NCBI RefSeq assembly: GCF_016908655.1
Contig: NZ_JAFBEI010000012.1
Coordinates: forward strand, 1 to 53,017
Source of the DNA: Streptococcus saliviloxodontae
GTDB taxonomy: Bacteria > Bacillota > Bacilli > Lactobacillales > Streptococcaceae
Length of the DNA stretch: 53,017 nt
Direction: 5' to 3'
In this document: piece by piece, positions 15,520 through 25,034 of the stretch
Position numbering within the stretch: the stretch's first letter is position 1
Layout: every line of letters begins with the position of its first letter
The notes under the pieces: model-generated
What the model was told of the DNA's origin: nothing
Databases searched by the model: none
The model's input: the letters and a program-made list of their open reading frames with translations, nothing else
Position numbers and translations under genes: made by a program

Positions 15520-15605
15520 TGCGGAAAGGGGGACTTGAACCCCCACGACCTAAAGCGGTCACAGGATCCTTAGTCCTGCGCGTCTGCCAATTCCGCCATT
15601 TCCGC
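15520..15605 (-). tRNA. tRNA-Leu (anticodon AAG)
   Basis: The 86-nt class II tRNA folds completely: acceptor GCGGAAA with TTTCCGC, discriminator A, a D-arm with GGCAGACGC, anticodon stem CAGGA/TCCTG with loop CTAAGGA (anticodon AAG, reading CUU/CUC), a long variable arm (TGACCGC..GCGGTCG type) and T-arm GGGGGTTCAAGTCCCCC. CCA is not encoded. An A34 leucine tRNA is unusual in most bacteria but known in lactic acid bacteria. Confidence 0.95.
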
Positions 15606-15773
15606 TGTTCCTTAACAACATAATCTATTTTATCAGATTATGTAAATCATGTCAACAACTTTTTAAAAAAATTATTTTCATCATCTGCCTTATCAGCTGA
15701 CAACTACTTAAGTATATCAAATATGGTAACTATCGTCAATGCTTTTTTTTAAAAAAGTATTTTCTTTTCACAA

Positions 15774-15823
15774 CAAAAAACAGCGAGGCTAATCAAGCTG
15801 ACAAATTTGCTTTCCTCACTGTT
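15774..15823 (-). terminator. Terminator after pyrG
   Basis: AACAGTGAGG pairs with CCTCGCTGTT (one G-U) around a 25-nt loop and is followed by a T-run, right after the pyrG stop. Confidence 0.75.
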
Positions 15824-15829
15824 TCTTTA

Positions 15830-17434
15830 TTATTTAGCGTTCTCGACCGCTGCTGTTACAAAGGCTGTATAGAGTTCTTCTGCATGGTTTGGACGAGATT
15901 GTAATTCTGGATGGTATTGAGCTGCCACAAAGAATTTCTTATCTGGTAATTCAACAATTTCCATCAAACGATTATCCGGTGAAACACCTGAGAAAACAAA
16001 GCCTGCTTCTTCGAATTGGGCACGGAAGGCTGTATTAAACTCATAACGGTGACGGTGACGGCGTTGGACCACTTCTTGATTATTATAAGCTGCAGCCGCT
16101 TTTGATCCAGCCTTCAATTTACATGGGTAAAGTCCCAAACGAAGGGTTCCACCCATATCCTCGATATCAATCTGGTCACGCATAATATCAATGATTGGAT
16201 ATTTCGTTTCTGGATCAAGCTCTGCTGAGTTAGCACCCTCCAGATTAAGGACATGACGAGCAAACTCAACACAGGTCAACTGCATACCTAGGCAGACACC
16301 TAACATAGGCACATCATTTTCACGAGCATAGCGGATAGCTTGGATTTTACCTTCTGTACCACGTTGACCAAAACCACCAGGTACAATAATACCATCAGCA
16401 TCACCCAAAAGCTCTGCTGCATTTTCAGCAGTCACATCATTAGCATTAACCCAATTAAGGTCGATAGCTGAATCATTAACATAACCTGAGTGTTTGAGAG
16501 CTTCAACGACTGACAAATAAGCATCTGGAAGTTCCACATATTTACCAACAAGAGCGATTTTAACGGTTTTCTTAAGGTTTAGAACCTTGTCAACCATAGC
16601 TGACCATTCTGTCATATCCGCTTTTGGCGCATCCAATTTCAAATGATCACAAACAATTTGATCCATTCCTTGAGCTTGCATATTCAGTGGCACTTGATAA
16701 ATGTGCTCAACGTCCATAGACTCAATAACAGCTTCAGGAGCTACATCACAAAATTGTGCCAATTTGTTTTTTACACCTTGCTCAACAGGTTGCTCTGTAC
16801 GGATTACCAACATATTAGGTTGGATACCAAGGCCTCGTAGTTCCTTAACAGAGTGTTGTGTTGGTTTTGTCTTCATCTCACCTGCTGCTTTAAGATAAGG
16901 GAGAAGCGTCGTGTGAATGTACATGACGTTATCAGAACCAACATCTGCCTTCATCTGACGAAGAGCTTCTAAAAATGGCAAGCTTTCAATATCTCCAACA
17001 GTACCACCAACCTCAGTGATGATGACATCAGAATCTGTTGTACGTGCAGCACGTTTGATCTTATCTTTCAGAGCATCTGTGATATGTGGGATAACTTGAA
17101 CAGTAGCTCCAAGATACTCCCCTTTACGCTCTTTACGAAGTACCTCACTGTAAATTTTACCAGTTGTTACATTAGAGTACTTGTTAAGGTTAATATCGAT
17201 AAAACGTTCGTAATGACCGAGGTCAAGGTCAGTCTCAGCACCATCATCTGTGACATAAACTTCACCATGTTGGTAAGGACTCATTGTTCCTGGGTCAATA
17301 TTAATATAAGGATCAAACTTTTGAATCGTCACTTTGAGTCCACGATTTTTCAAAAGACGTCCTAGGCTGGCTGCTACAATTCCTTTACCGATAGAGGATA
17401 CAACACCACCAGTAACAAAAATATACTTTGTCAT
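15830..17434 (-). CDS. pyrG: CTP synthase
   Basis: Amidates UTP to CTP using glutamine and ATP. 534 aa from ATG 17434. The N-terminal synthetase domain begins [19 protein letters not shown] (P-loop-like) with [20 protein letters not shown] and the [17 protein letters not shown] segment. The C-terminal class I glutamine amidotransferase domain has GGFGQRG, the nucleophile Cys in MLGVCLGMQ, and the YHPELQSRP His-Glu pair. The 15-codon upstream extension is rejected because GAAGGAG lies right before ATG 17434. The 101-nt leader carries the CTP-sensing attenuator described separately. Confidence 0.97.
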   Translation of the reverse strand: MTKYIFVTGGVVSSIGKGIVAASLGRLLKNRGLKVTIQKFDPYINIDPGTMSPYQHGEVYVTDDGAETDLDLGHYERFIDINLNKYSNVTTGKIYSEVLRKERKGEYLGATVQVIPHITDALKDKIKRAARTTDSDVIITEVGGTVGDIESLPFLEALRQMKADVGSDNVMYIHTTLLPYLKAAGEMKTKPTQHSVKELRGLGIQPNMLVIRTEQPVEQGVKNKLAQFCDVAPEAVIESMDVEHIYQVPLNMQAQGMDQIVCDHLKLDAPKADMTEWSAMVDKVLNLKKTVKIALVGKYVELPDAYLSVVEALKHSGYVNDSAIDLNWVNANDVTAENAAELLGDADGIIVPGGFGQRGTEGKIQAIRYARENDVPMLGVCLGMQLTCVEFARHVLNLEGANSAELDPETKYPIIDIMRDQIDIEDMGGTLRLGLYPCKLKAGSKAAAAYNNQEVVQRRHRHRYEFNTAFRAQFEEAGFVFSGVSPDNRLMEIVELPDKKFFVAAQYHPELQSRPNHAEELYTAFVTAAVENAK

Positions 17435-17477
17435 TCTAAACTCCTTCAATTTAAAATAGCATAATATTAGGAAAAAC

Positions 17478-17535
17478 AAAAAAATCTCCCTATCACTAGG
17501 GAGACTTGTTTATCAGACCTCTAAAAGAGGTGCCC
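17478..17535 (-). promoter_or_regulatory. pyrG leader attenuator (CTP-sensing type)
   Basis: The transcript is predicted to start with GGGC at 17535. It contains a small ACCTC/GAGGT hairpin and then a terminator TCTCCCTA-GTGA-TAGGGAGA with seven T (17478-17504). In Bacillus and Lactococcus, low CTP makes RNA polymerase stutter and add extra G residues at such a GGGC start; the poly-G then pairs with the pyrimidine-rich 5' side of the terminator. All the parts are present here; operation is inferred by homology of layout. Confidence 0.85.
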
Positions 17536-17542
17536 GATAAAT

Positions 17543-17571
17543 ACTATATCTTATCTTGAGCATTTTGTCAA
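17543..17571 (-). promoter_or_regulatory. Promoter of pyrG
   Basis: TTGACA and TATAGT are separated by 17 nt, with the GGGC initiation sequence 7 nt after the -10 element. Confidence 0.88.
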
Positions 17572-17592
17572 ATATTAGTATTTAACAAGGGA

Positions 17593-18171
17593 TTACTCTT
17601 CTTCATCAGCATAGTCATCGTCTTCATCATCATCTGTTTCATTCAAATCAACATCTTCATCAAGATCTTCATCTGGAATGATTTCATTCAACTCTGAATC
17701 GTATGATTCAACTTCTGATTTTTCATCATCTGGATTTTCTTCATCATACTCATTAGATGCTGATGCTTGATAGCTTTCATCCTCTGGATCATCATCTGAG
17801 TAATCAATAGCATCTTCGTCGCCATCCATAAAGGCATTAACACGTTTATTTTTACGTTTCGGTGCCCCTTCTTCATCCTCTTCAAGGGTAATGATTTCTT
17901 CATCAATTTCATCAATAGCATACCATGAACGAAGACCCCATTTATTATCACCGAGTGGAATGAAACTTCCATCAGTGTTCAAATCTGAATAAAAGAATGG
18001 CAATGCCTCACGGATATCTGCGTCTGATTTTTCAAGGTAAGTTTGAATGTCGTTAACAAGATCGCTGAAGTACATTTCGTGGTCACGTCCGCGTGATTCC
18101 AAAATAGCACGCGCAACCTCAATCATTGATAATTCACTTTTTTCTTGCCCAGCAAATACTTCTAATTCCAA
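17593..18171 (-). CDS. rpoE: RNA polymerase delta subunit
   Basis: Gram-positive accessory subunit of RNA polymerase that promotes recycling and transcript specificity. 192 aa with the folded N-terminal HARE-HTH domain ([21 protein letters not shown] and the [15 protein letters not shown] end, residues 1-90) and a long, almost purely acidic disordered tail (residues about 110-192, runs of Asp/Glu), both hallmarks of this subunit. The start is TTG, with AGGAG seven nucleotides upstream. It lies upstream of the independently promoted pyrG. Confidence 0.95.
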   Translation of the reverse strand: MELEVFAGQEKSELSMIEVARAILESRGRDHEMYFSDLVNDIQTYLEKSDADIREALPFFYSDLNTDGSFIPLGDNKWGLRSWYAIDEIDEEIITLEEDEEGAPKRKNKRVNAFMDGDEDAIDYSDDDPEDESYQASASNEYDEENPDDEKSEVESYDSELNEIIPDEDLDEDVDLNETDDDEDDDYADEEE

Positions 18172-18339
18172 AGTGGTTCTCCTCTAACTATTGATACAAG
18201 GGTACTCACAGCGTAAACACCCTGTTCTTTATAACATTTGATAGAAAACTAGGGACAATTCCCCAGCTTATTTCATTACCTACTATTCTACGCTAAATTT
18301 ACTCATTCGTCAAAAGATTTTTGCTGTCACTTTCGAGAT

Positions 18340-18370
18340 AAAAAATCAGCTAGCCTAAAGACTAGCTGAC
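18340..18370 (-). terminator. Terminator after tig
   Basis: TCAGCTAG pairs with CTAGCTGA, with a T-run on the minus strand, 20 nt after the trigger factor stop. Confidence 0.8.
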
Positions 18371-18389
18371 TCCAATCAGATATGATTGA

Positions 18390-19673
18390 TTATTTTACTG
18401 TTGCTGAGCTTGTAACCACTTCAACAGCTTTTTTCATTGTGATATCGTGTTTAAGCATATCTGCTGAAAGAAGAGCACGTACTTGGTCAGCTTCCATGTT
18501 GTATTCTGAAGCAAGGTCAGTGATTTCTTTTTCGATTTCTTCTTCAGTAGCATCGAAACCTTCTGCTTTAGCAATTGCTTCAATAACAAGGTTTGTACGA
18601 ACACGTTTGTCAGCATCCGCTTCGTATTGTTTGTGAAGGTCTTCTTCAGTTGTACCTGTCAATTGGAAGTACATTTCTGGAGAGATACCTTGACGTTGCA
18701 TGTTGCCCATGAATTCGTTCATGGCACGGTGTACTTCGTCATGTACCATTTCTTCTGGCAATTCAACGATTTCTGCATTTTCTACAGCCAACTCAAGAGC
18801 TGCACCTTCGACAGCATCGTCAAATGCGATTTCTTTAGCTGCTTCAAGCTCTTTACGGTATTTAGCTTTCAAGTCTGCAAGTGTTTCAACTTCTTCATCG
18901 ATGTCTTTTGCAAGTTCATCGTCAAGAGCTGGAACTTCTTTTGTTTTAACTTCGTGAACTGTTGTTACAAATTTAGCAGCTTTACCTGCAAGGTCTTCTG
19001 CTTGATAGTTTTCTGGGAATGTTACGTTAACATCAACAGTTTCACCTGCTTTTGAACCAACCAATTGGTCTTCAAAACCTGGGATGAATTGACCTGAACC
19101 AAGTTCAAGTGAGAAGTTATCACCTTTACCACCGTCAAACTCAACACCGTCAACAGAACCTACAAAGTCGATAACAACTGTATCACCTTCAGCAGCTGCA
19201 TCTTCTTTGATAACAAGTTCTGCAAGGTTGTTGCGTTCACGTTCGATTTTAGCGTCTACTTCTTCATCAGTTACTTCTTTTGAAGCTTCTACTGATACTG
19301 CAAGGTTTTTGTAGTCACCAAGTTTAACTTCTGGTTTTGTAACAACTTCAGCAGTGATTGTCCACTCTTGACCTTTTTCCATTGAAGCAACATCGATTTT
19401 TGGTTGTGCAACAACGTCAAGGCTGAGTTCAGCTACAGCTGCTTCATAAGCTGCTGGAAGAATAGCATTCAAAGCATCTTCGTAAAGTGCTTCTTCACCA
19501 AATTTTTGGTTGAAAATTGGACGTGGCACTTGACCTTTACGGAAACCTGGTACGTTCAATTCTTTTTTAACTTTGTTAAATGCTGCGTCAAGAGCTGGTT
19601 GGATTTTATCTTGACCGATTGTGAATGTAATAACGCCACGGTTTGTAGCTTTATTTTCAAATGATGTAGACAT
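18390..19673 (-). CDS. tig: Trigger factor (ribosome-associated chaperone, PPIase)
   Basis: Binds ribosomal protein uL23 at the exit tunnel and shields nascent chains. 427 aa, standard length. The N-terminal ribosome-binding domain contains the signature [19 protein letters not shown] (residues about 40-58, GFRxGxxP). The FKBP-type PPIase domain is in the middle ([20 protein letters not shown], about 163-182), and the helical C-terminal substrate domain follows. Monocistronic, with its own promoter and terminator. Confidence 0.97.
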   Translation of the reverse strand: MSTSFENKATNRGVITFTIGQDKIQPALDAAFNKVKKELNVPGFRKGQVPRPIFNQKFGEEALYEDALNAILPAAYEAAVAELSLDVVAQPKIDVASMEKGQEWTITAEVVTKPEVKLGDYKNLAVSVEASKEVTDEEVDAKIERERNNLAELVIKEDAAAEGDTVVIDFVGSVDGVEFDGGKGDNFSLELGSGQFIPGFEDQLVGSKAGETVDVNVTFPENYQAEDLAGKAAKFVTTVHEVKTKEVPALDDELAKDIDEEVETLADLKAKYRKELEAAKEIAFDDAVEGAALELAVENAEIVELPEEMVHDEVHRAMNEFMGNMQRQGISPEMYFQLTGTTEEDLHKQYEADADKRVRTNLVIEAIAKAEGFDATEEEIEKEITDLASEYNMEADQVRALLSADMLKHDITMKKAVEVVTSSATVK

Positions 19674-19709
19674 CTCGTCATTTCTCCTTAAAAATTTTAT
19701 ATACAGCTT

Positions 19710-19737
19710 AGTTTACCATATTTTAAAAGGATTTCAA
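19710..19737 (-). promoter_or_regulatory. Probable tig promoter
   Basis: TTGAAA and TAAACT are separated by 16 nt, about 40 nt upstream of the tig start. Confidence 0.5.
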
Positions 19738-19824
19738 AGTGTTTTTATTTGATTTCAAGAAGACTCGCTCACTTTAGAGAGGTCTTTTTCTGCTAAGCTT
19801 CAGCTTTTTTGATAAAATAGATTT

Positions 19825-20667
19825 ATGACTATTTTACAGAATTACATCAAACAACTTCACTTAGAACAATTAGCTGTTGATCTTCTTTCTAAATTAGTAT
19901 CGCTACTCCTATTACTGCTTTTCTTTTTTATCGCTAAAAGACTCTTCACTTATCTTTTTAATCAGGCAGTAACCAAGTCTATTGCTTTAACAAAATAGAC
20001 TCAAGCACGTCAAAAAACTATCATCAAGCTCCTACATAATATCCTAGACTATACCCTTTATTTTATGCTAATCTACTGGGTGCTTAGTATTATTGGCATT
20101 CCTGTTTCTAGTCTTCTTGCCGGAGCTGGTCTGGCTGGGGTAGCCCTTGGACTTGGTGCCAAAGACTTTCTATCTGACTTAGTAAATGGATTCTTTATTC
20201 TTTTAGAAAATCAATACGACGTTGGTGAATCCGTGGAGATCGGTTCAGTAACAGGCATCGTTTCTAGCGTTGGTATTCGAACAACTCAGATTAGAGGATT
20301 TGACGGAACCTTGCACACTATCCCCAACCGAAATATCTCTATCGTTAGCAACAAATCTCGTGGAGATATGCGTGCGCAGATTGATATTCCTATATTGGCG
20401 CATACCAACCTTGAGCAAATGACTCAAGTTATCAAACAAGTTAATGACGAACAAGTCCCTCATTTTCCACAAATTGTAGGGGCTCCAACCATCCTGGGGC
20501 CAAAAACAACTCCTAATGGACAGCTGGTATTTCGAATTGATATTTTTGTCCAAAATGGAATGCAGAGCGCCATCTACTCTGAATTTTATAGACTCTATCA
20601 AGAAGCTTTGATCGCTGACGGTATTCACCTACCGACAGTCAATGCCATCAATTCTACCAAAAAATAA
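19825..20667 (+). pseudogene. mscS: MscS-family mechanosensitive channel, broken by an in-frame TAG
   Basis: From ATG 19825 the frame encodes an N-terminal membrane helix (LVSLLLLLLFFFIAKRLF) and runs in one frame to 20667, except for TAG at 19996-19998 (codon 58). After it come the pore-helix and beta domains of small MscS channels: GAGLAGVALGLGAKDFLSDL, then FFILLENQYDVGESVEIG and IPNRNIS. Full length would be about 280 aa, normal for the family. CAG (Gln) would differ from TAG by one base. A shortened product from ATG 20065 (200 aa) would lack the first membrane helix or helices, so loss of function is likely. A terminator follows directly. Confidence 0.85.
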
Positions 20668-20697
20668 AAACCGATTCCTTATTAGGGGTCGGTTTTT
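20667..20697. terminator. Terminator after the mscS pseudogene
   Basis: AAAACCGA pairs with TCGGTTTT and is followed by a T-run; it probably works in both directions between converging genes. Confidence 0.78.
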
Positions 20698-20707
20698 AGC
20701 TACCTTA

Positions 20708-21271
20708 TTAAAATTTTCGAATAGGATCTTCTTTGTACTGAGCTCTAGAACCACCAATCAATTTTGGACGGCTAGCAAGAGCGGTCACATGAGCTCCACC
20801 CAGTTCACGCTGAATAGGGATAAGAGGTACTTGCACGCGCTTAACATGCATACCGATAGAGGTATCTCCAATATCAAGCCCCGCGTGGGCAACAATCTCC
20901 TCTACCTCGACAGGCTCTGCCATGTACTTAAAGGCAGCCAACTGACCTGAACCACCTGCATGAAGGCTAGGAAGAACATTGACGATTTCAAGATTTTTCG
21001 ACTCAGCAGCTATTGCTTCCACTGCCAAAGCCCGATTAAGATGCTCACATCCTTGAACGGCTAGGTGGACACCACGCGCCTTAGTTGCTTCCAGGATAGT
21101 TTTAACGATTACCTCGCCTATTTCTAGACTAGAAGCCTTACCTATCACGCCTCCTGCTACCTCGCTAGATGACAATCCTAGCACAAAAAACTGTCCTTTT
21201 TTGATTGCAGAGCGTTCAAGAATATCAACCACTAGAGCTCTCGTTTGATTTTCTAATACTTGTAAATCCAT
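20708..21271 (-). CDS. UPF0340 family protein (YwlG-like)
   Basis: 187 aa, matching the TIGR01440/UPF0340 family in length and sequence: [18 protein letters not shown] (residues 28-45), the [15 protein letters not shown] segment and a conserved end [19 protein letters not shown]. Soluble, alpha/beta. Biochemical function is unknown; relatives occur across Firmicutes. It is convergent with the mscS pseudogene. Confidence 0.9.
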   Translation of the reverse strand: MDLQVLENQTRALVVDILERSAIKKGQFFVLGLSSSEVAGGVIGKASSLEIGEVIVKTILEATKARGVHLAVQGCEHLNRALAVEAIAAESKNLEIVNVLPSLHAGGSGQLAAFKYMAEPVEVEEIVAHAGLDIGDTSIGMHVKRVQVPLIPIQRELGGAHVTALASRPKLIGGSRAQYKEDPIRKF

Positions 21272-21332
21272 ACAGATACCTCACTTGACCCTATTATAGC
21301 AAAAGTCTATTGATTTTTCATCAGTCATAAGC

Positions 21333-21626
21333 CTATCCAATCCAATTGATCAAGCCTACACACAAAGTATTTTTACGCGCACTCACAACTGAGATGTCCT
21401 GATAAAACGACTTTATATCGTCGCTGAGCCCTGACCCACCTTGCAGACTCTTGATAGCCAGTTGTTGTAAAGCAGTCGATAAAATCGCTAGTTCTCTATC
21501 AAAGTATGCTCCCTTACCGACTCTATCCTTAAAGACTACTAAGAGCTGACGTTCTTGCTCACTTATTTTGGGGTCTAAAATAAGATTGTAAACCCTATCC
21601 AATAGTTGCGTATCTCTATTTTTCAT
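21333..21626 (-). CDS. Bacteriocin immunity-like protein (EntA_immun type)
   Basis: 97 aa, a mostly helical bundle with no signal or membrane segment. The arrangement VYNLILDPKISEQERQLLVV and FKDRVGKGAYFDRELAIL resembles the enterocin A/pediocin-like immunity proteins found as orphan genes or in blp loci of streptococci, which protect the cell from class II bacteriocins that use the mannose PTS. No bacteriocin or transporter gene lies beside it, so it would be an orphan defence gene. Family assignment is by eye and moderately sure. Upstream DNA (21627-21758) contains the divergent promoter for the MORN gene. Confidence 0.6.
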   Translation of the reverse strand: MKNRDTQLLDRVYNLILDPKISEQERQLLVVFKDRVGKGAYFDRELAILSTALQQLAIKSLQGGSGLSDDIKSFYQDISVVSARKNTLCVGLINWIG

Positions 21627-21701
21627 CCCATAACTCTCCTAAACGTTTAATCAACTCCATTATAGTCTTTTTTTCAATAAATGACTCTTTTTATGTCAAA
21701 T

Positions 21702-21730
21702 TTGTCAAGCAGTCTTATTCTTGATAAAAT
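21702..21730 (+). promoter_or_regulatory. Promoter of the MORN-oatA operon
   Basis: TTGTCA and TAAAAT are separated by 17 nt, about 30 nt before the start codon. Confidence 0.7.
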
Positions 21731-21761
21731 ATGAATCATATTAAATCTTAGGAGATTAATG

Positions 21762-22136
21762 ATGTTACACAAACGACGACCCATTTTTGAAATGATCTGC
21801 GTCTTAGTTATTATCCTCAGTGCAGTTAGCACGATATGGCTGTTGCTTCCTCAAAAGACAAGCCTAGTCCTTGATGGGCAAACCATTCGTTATACAGGCT
21901 ACGTTCGTAACGAAAAAATGAACGGAAAAGGTGACATAACTTTTAGCAATGGTGATCACTACAAGGGGAATTTTAAAAATGGAAACTTTGACGGTCAAGG
22001 AACCTTCTATTCTCAAGAAGGATGGTCTTATTCAGGTCACTTCAGCAAGGGACAGGCTGACGGTCAAGGCAAACTAAGTCTAGCAGATGGACAAGTCATT
22101 CAAGGAAAGTTTAAACAAGGAATTTATCAAAAATGA
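21762..22136 (+). CDS. Membrane-anchored MORN-repeat protein
   Basis: 124 aa. A single N-terminal membrane anchor (MICVLVIILSAVSTIWLLL, residues about 11-29) is followed by an extracellular part made of about four MORN repeats (YTGYVRNEKMNGKGDITFSN, YKGNFKNGNFDGQGTFY, YSGHFSKGQADGQGKL, IQGKFKQGIY). MORN repeats often bind lipids or act as protein scaffolds. Its stop overlaps the next gene (ATGA), so it is translated together with the O-acetyltransferase and may assist it. Two ATGs are adjacent; the second has the better 7-nt spacing from AGGAG. Confidence 0.85.
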   Translation: MLHKRRPIFEMICVLVIILSAVSTIWLLLPQKTSLVLDGQTIRYTGYVRNEKMNGKGDITFSNGDHYKGNFKNGNFDGQGTFYSQEGWSYSGHFSKGQADGQGKLSLADGQVIQGKFKQGIYQK

Positions 22137-24523
22137 GAATACAATGGTTTTCACTAATTAGGGTAGTCGGACTCCTTTTCGTCCTGACCTACCACTTTTT
22201 TAAAGATTTTCTCCCAGGAGGATTCATCGGAGTTGATATTTTCTTCACTTTCTCAGGTTACCTGATTACTGCTCTACTCATCGATGAATTTTCTCAAAAT
22301 AGGCAGATAAAACTACTGGTTTATCTTAGAAAACGACTCTATCGTATCTTTCCACCGCTTGTTCTATCTATCCTCATCAGTCTGCCTTTGGCTTTGCTCA
22401 TCAGGCAGGATTTTATCGCTGGTATTTGGAAGCAAGTCCTAGCCAGTATCGGCTTTGTGACCAATTTCTACGAGATGGGTATCGGTTCTAACTACGAAGC
22501 TCAATTTTCACCTCACCTCTTCCTCCACACTTGGAGTCTATCCATCGAGGTTCACTACTATCTTCTATGGGGGCTTTTACTTTGGCTCCTAGGAAAAGGG
22601 ATAAAATCAGCAAGGTCTTACCGAAAAATTATCCGAACGATCAGTGGTCTGCTCTTTATCTTATCTGCTGGCCTTATGATTTGGGGAGCTCTTTGGCAGA
22701 CTGACTTATCAAATCTCTACTTTTCAACAGCTAGTCATGCTTTTCCTCTTTTCGCAGGGAGCTTTCTGGCTACTTTGGCAGGTATTAAAGAGACCACCTC
22801 TCTTTACAGGGACATTCAGAAATCACTACCTCCTTACGCCTCTCTTTTAGGTGCTATCGGTAGTGGTCTTGTCCTTATCAGTCTGGCTTTTCTCCTTCAT
22901 TTTGAAGCTCAGCTGACCTATCTTTTAGGATTTCTCTTAGCTAGTCTGTGGACTTCTTCTCTCATCTTCTTCTGCCGTCTCCTTCATGATTCTTTGAAAA
23001 ATCGTAAAGAGCCTGCCCTAGTCACCTATCTCGCTAACATTAGCTACAGTGTCTATCTCTTCCACTGGCCACTCTATATCATTTTTAAAAACCTCTTTCC
23101 CAAGGCATATCTCCTAGCAGTTGCTTTGACGACTCTCTTGTCTCTTCTACTAGCTAGTTTATCTTTCTACGTCATAGAGCCTGCCTTAATGGGGCAATCA
23201 AAGAAAGCCAAGATCAGCAAAAAAGCAAGTTATATCCTAGCACCGCTGCTGTTAGTCTGCCTAGCTTTATCAATCAAAACTGTCACTCAGCAACCTCATT
23301 TAAGTGACTTCGAGTCAAACTTGATGATTAAAAGTCTGAAACAAAGTGCCAACAATATGGCTACCAGCCAAAAACTAGCTCTGCGTATTTCCCAAAACAA
23401 TGGAAATGCCAGCACTGACAGCCAAACTCCTGTCGCTGATGACTACAGCAATGTGCTACTGATAGGAGACTCTGTTATCCTAGATGCCCACGATATCTAC
23501 CCTGAACGTTTTGACAACATGGACGTTCAAGTAGAGGTTGGTCGATCCTTTACCCAAGGTTACGACCTCTTTAGCCAATATATGCAATCAGGAGATTATG
23601 ACTATGTTGTCGTCTCTCTAGGTGCCAATACAGGGGATGATTATCAGGAGACTATTGACAAGATGATTGCCTCTCTCAATGATGATAAACACCTTATCTT
23701 CATCACACCTTACAGTCAAGAAGATCCCGATCTTATCAAAGACATTCGTGATTACGAAAAAGCTCAAGCTGACCAACATATCAACGTCTCTATTGTTGAT
23801 TGGTACCAAATCGCTACTGACAATCCTGATCTTTGGGTAGGGTCAGACGGTGTGCATTTTTCTCATACAGGGGAAACAGACACTAAAGGTTCTACCCTAA
23901 TGATTGATGCCCTACTTCAAGAATTGGATCGTTTCAAAGAAAGTCCTACAAATACGTCAGACGAAACAAACTATTCATCTGAAAATGTACTTTTAATCGG
24001 CGATTCTGTGTCTGTGCATGCCTCTGAAAAATTGAAACAAACCTTACCTCAAGCTATTTTAGACCCGTTAAGTAACCGCAACCTCGCAGATGCTGCCAGT
24101 CTGGTTCAGACTTACTTGAACTCAGGTACCTTGCCAGAAACAGTCATTATCGCAGTCGGTGTTAACGAAACAAGTTCTTATAAAGAAAATCTCGACCAAA
24201 TCGTTGATTTACTCCCTAAGGGAAGTCATTTGGTTTTGGTAACTCCCTACAACGGTAACTACAGCGACTATCCTGATTCTACCGTTTCAAAGACAGCAAG
24301 TTATGAGAAGGAACTTGCCAAAAAGAACAGCTTTATCCAAATTGCCGACTGGGTAGAAACGGCTAAAGCTCACCCAGAAATCTGGCAAGGCACTGACAAT
24401 GTTCACTTCGAACGTGAAGATGGTTTGATAGATTACGATATGCTCGATAAGGCATCAGGTTATTATTCCGATACCATTACTCAAGCCCTCGCCAAGGCCC
24501 AAACCACAGCGGGCAAACCATAA
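22133..24523 (+). CDS. oatA: OatA-like peptidoglycan/cell-wall O-acetyltransferase with two SGNH domains
   Basis: 796 aa. The N-terminal half (1-about 370) is an acyltransferase-3 membrane domain with about ten helices and the motifs RVVGLLFVLTYHFF (His), GVDIFFTFSGYLIT and the HTWSLSIEVHYYLLW (WSLxxE) signature. Two extracytoplasmic SGNH domains follow. The first has LLIGDSVILDA (about residue 442), LGANTGDD and SDGVHF; the second has LLIGDSVSVHA (about 620), VGVNETS and TDNVHF. Both keep Ser, Asn and the Asp-x-x-His pair. OatA homologues normally have one SGNH domain and about 600 aa. It is coupled to the MORN gene by ATGA. The acetyl acceptor (MurNAc or another wall polymer) is inferred. 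Confidence 0.88.
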   Translation: MRIQWFSLIRVVGLLFVLTYHFFKDFLPGGFIGVDIFFTFSGYLITALLIDEFSQNRQIKLLVYLRKRLYRIFPPLVLSILISLPLALLIRQDFIAGIWKQVLASIGFVTNFYEMGIGSNYEAQFSPHLFLHTWSLSIEVHYYLLWGLLLWLLGKGIKSARSYRKIIRTISGLLFILSAGLMIWGALWQTDLSNLYFSTASHAFPLFAGSFLATLAGIKETTSLYRDIQKSLPPYASLLGAIGSGLVLISLAFLLHFEAQLTYLLGFLLASLWTSSLIFFCRLLHDSLKNRKEPALVTYLANISYSVYLFHWPLYIIFKNLFPKAYLLAVALTTLLSLLLASLSFYVIEPALMGQSKKAKISKKASYILAPLLLVCLALSIKTVTQQPHLSDFESNLMIKSLKQSANNMATSQKLALRISQNNGNASTDSQTPVADDYSNVLLIGDSVILDAHDIYPERFDNMDVQVEVGRSFTQGYDLFSQYMQSGDYDYVVVSLGANTGDDYQETIDKMIASLNDDKHLIFITPYSQEDPDLIKDIRDYEKAQADQHINVSIVDWYQIATDNPDLWVGSDGVHFSHTGETDTKGSTLMIDALLQELDRFKESPTNTSDETNYSSENVLLIGDSVSVHASEKLKQTLPQAILDPLSNRNLADAASLVQTYLNSGTLPETVIIAVGVNETSSYKENLDQIVDLLPKGSHLVLVTPYNGNYSDYPDSTVSKTASYEKELAKKNSFIQIADWVETAKAHPEIWQGTDNVHFEREDGLIDYDMLDKASGYYSDTITQALAKAQTTAGKP

Positions 24524-24524
24524 C

Positions 24525-24560
24525 AAAATCTCTATGCTCAAGACAGAGCATAGAGATTTT
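24525..24560. terminator. Bidirectional terminator between oatA and the ECF gene
   Basis: A perfect 15-bp stem (AAAATCTCTATGCTC with its complement) has a 6-nt loop; T-runs are present in both directions and the genes converge here. Confidence 0.9.
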
Positions 24561-24563
24561 TTC

Positions 24564-25034
24564 TTATTTACCAGGACTTACCTTGCTATAAGCAAGATAG
24601 ACTACATAACCTATTAAAAGTCCAAAAAAGTTCTGCATGATATTCCCCCAAAGTCCAGCTATGGCAGAGCCTAGACCGTATAAAGGGATAGAAGCTAGAA
24701 AGTAAACACCAACCATCACCAAAGATGATAAAGCCAAACCAATAGGACGGCTCTTACCTGTCCAACCAGCAAAGTAACCTTGGCCACCATGAGCTAAAAG
24801 ACTAAAGAACATCCATTGAGGATAACCAGAAATCAAATCAATCAAAAAACCTGACAAACCACCAACGATAGCCCCTTCTTTAGCTCCAAGATAAAAAGCT
24901 GTAAAAAAGACACCTGCATCCAATAACGTGAGAAAACCTGTCGGCGTTGGGATGCTGACAAACTTACCTAAAACAAGAGTCAGAGCTGTCAAAACAGCCA
25001 ACAGAGTTAATTTTGAAACATTAGTCCTTCTCAT
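24564..25034 (-). CDS. ECF transporter S component (probable pyridoxine/HMP-type vitamin uptake)
   Basis: 156 aa and six hydrophobic segments, starting [20 protein letters not shown], with the S-component features FVSIPTPTGFLTLLDAGVFF and LGAKEGAIVGGLSGFLIDL. Such proteins bind a vitamin and share the EcfAAT energizing module, which is not in this window. It overlaps the end of the kinase gene upstream by 14 nt, so the substrate is probably the kinase substrate (pyridoxine or hydroxymethylpyrimidine). The start at 25034 is chosen for the family N-terminus; GGAG lies 9 nt upstream. Longer frames are possible. Confidence 0.82.
   Translation of the reverse strand: MRRTNVSKLTLLAVLTALTLVLGKFVSIPTPTGFLTLLDAGVFFTAFYLGAKEGAIVGGLSGFLIDLISGYPQWMFFSLLAHGGQGYFAGWTGKSRPIGLALSSLVMVGVYFLASIPLYGLGSAIAGLWGNIMQNFFGLLIGYVVYLAYSKVSPGK

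Noticed and set aside
17435..17479. 15-codon N-terminal extension of pyrG
   Set aside because: It overlaps the attenuator terminator, and the Shine-Dalgarno is placed for ATG 17434.
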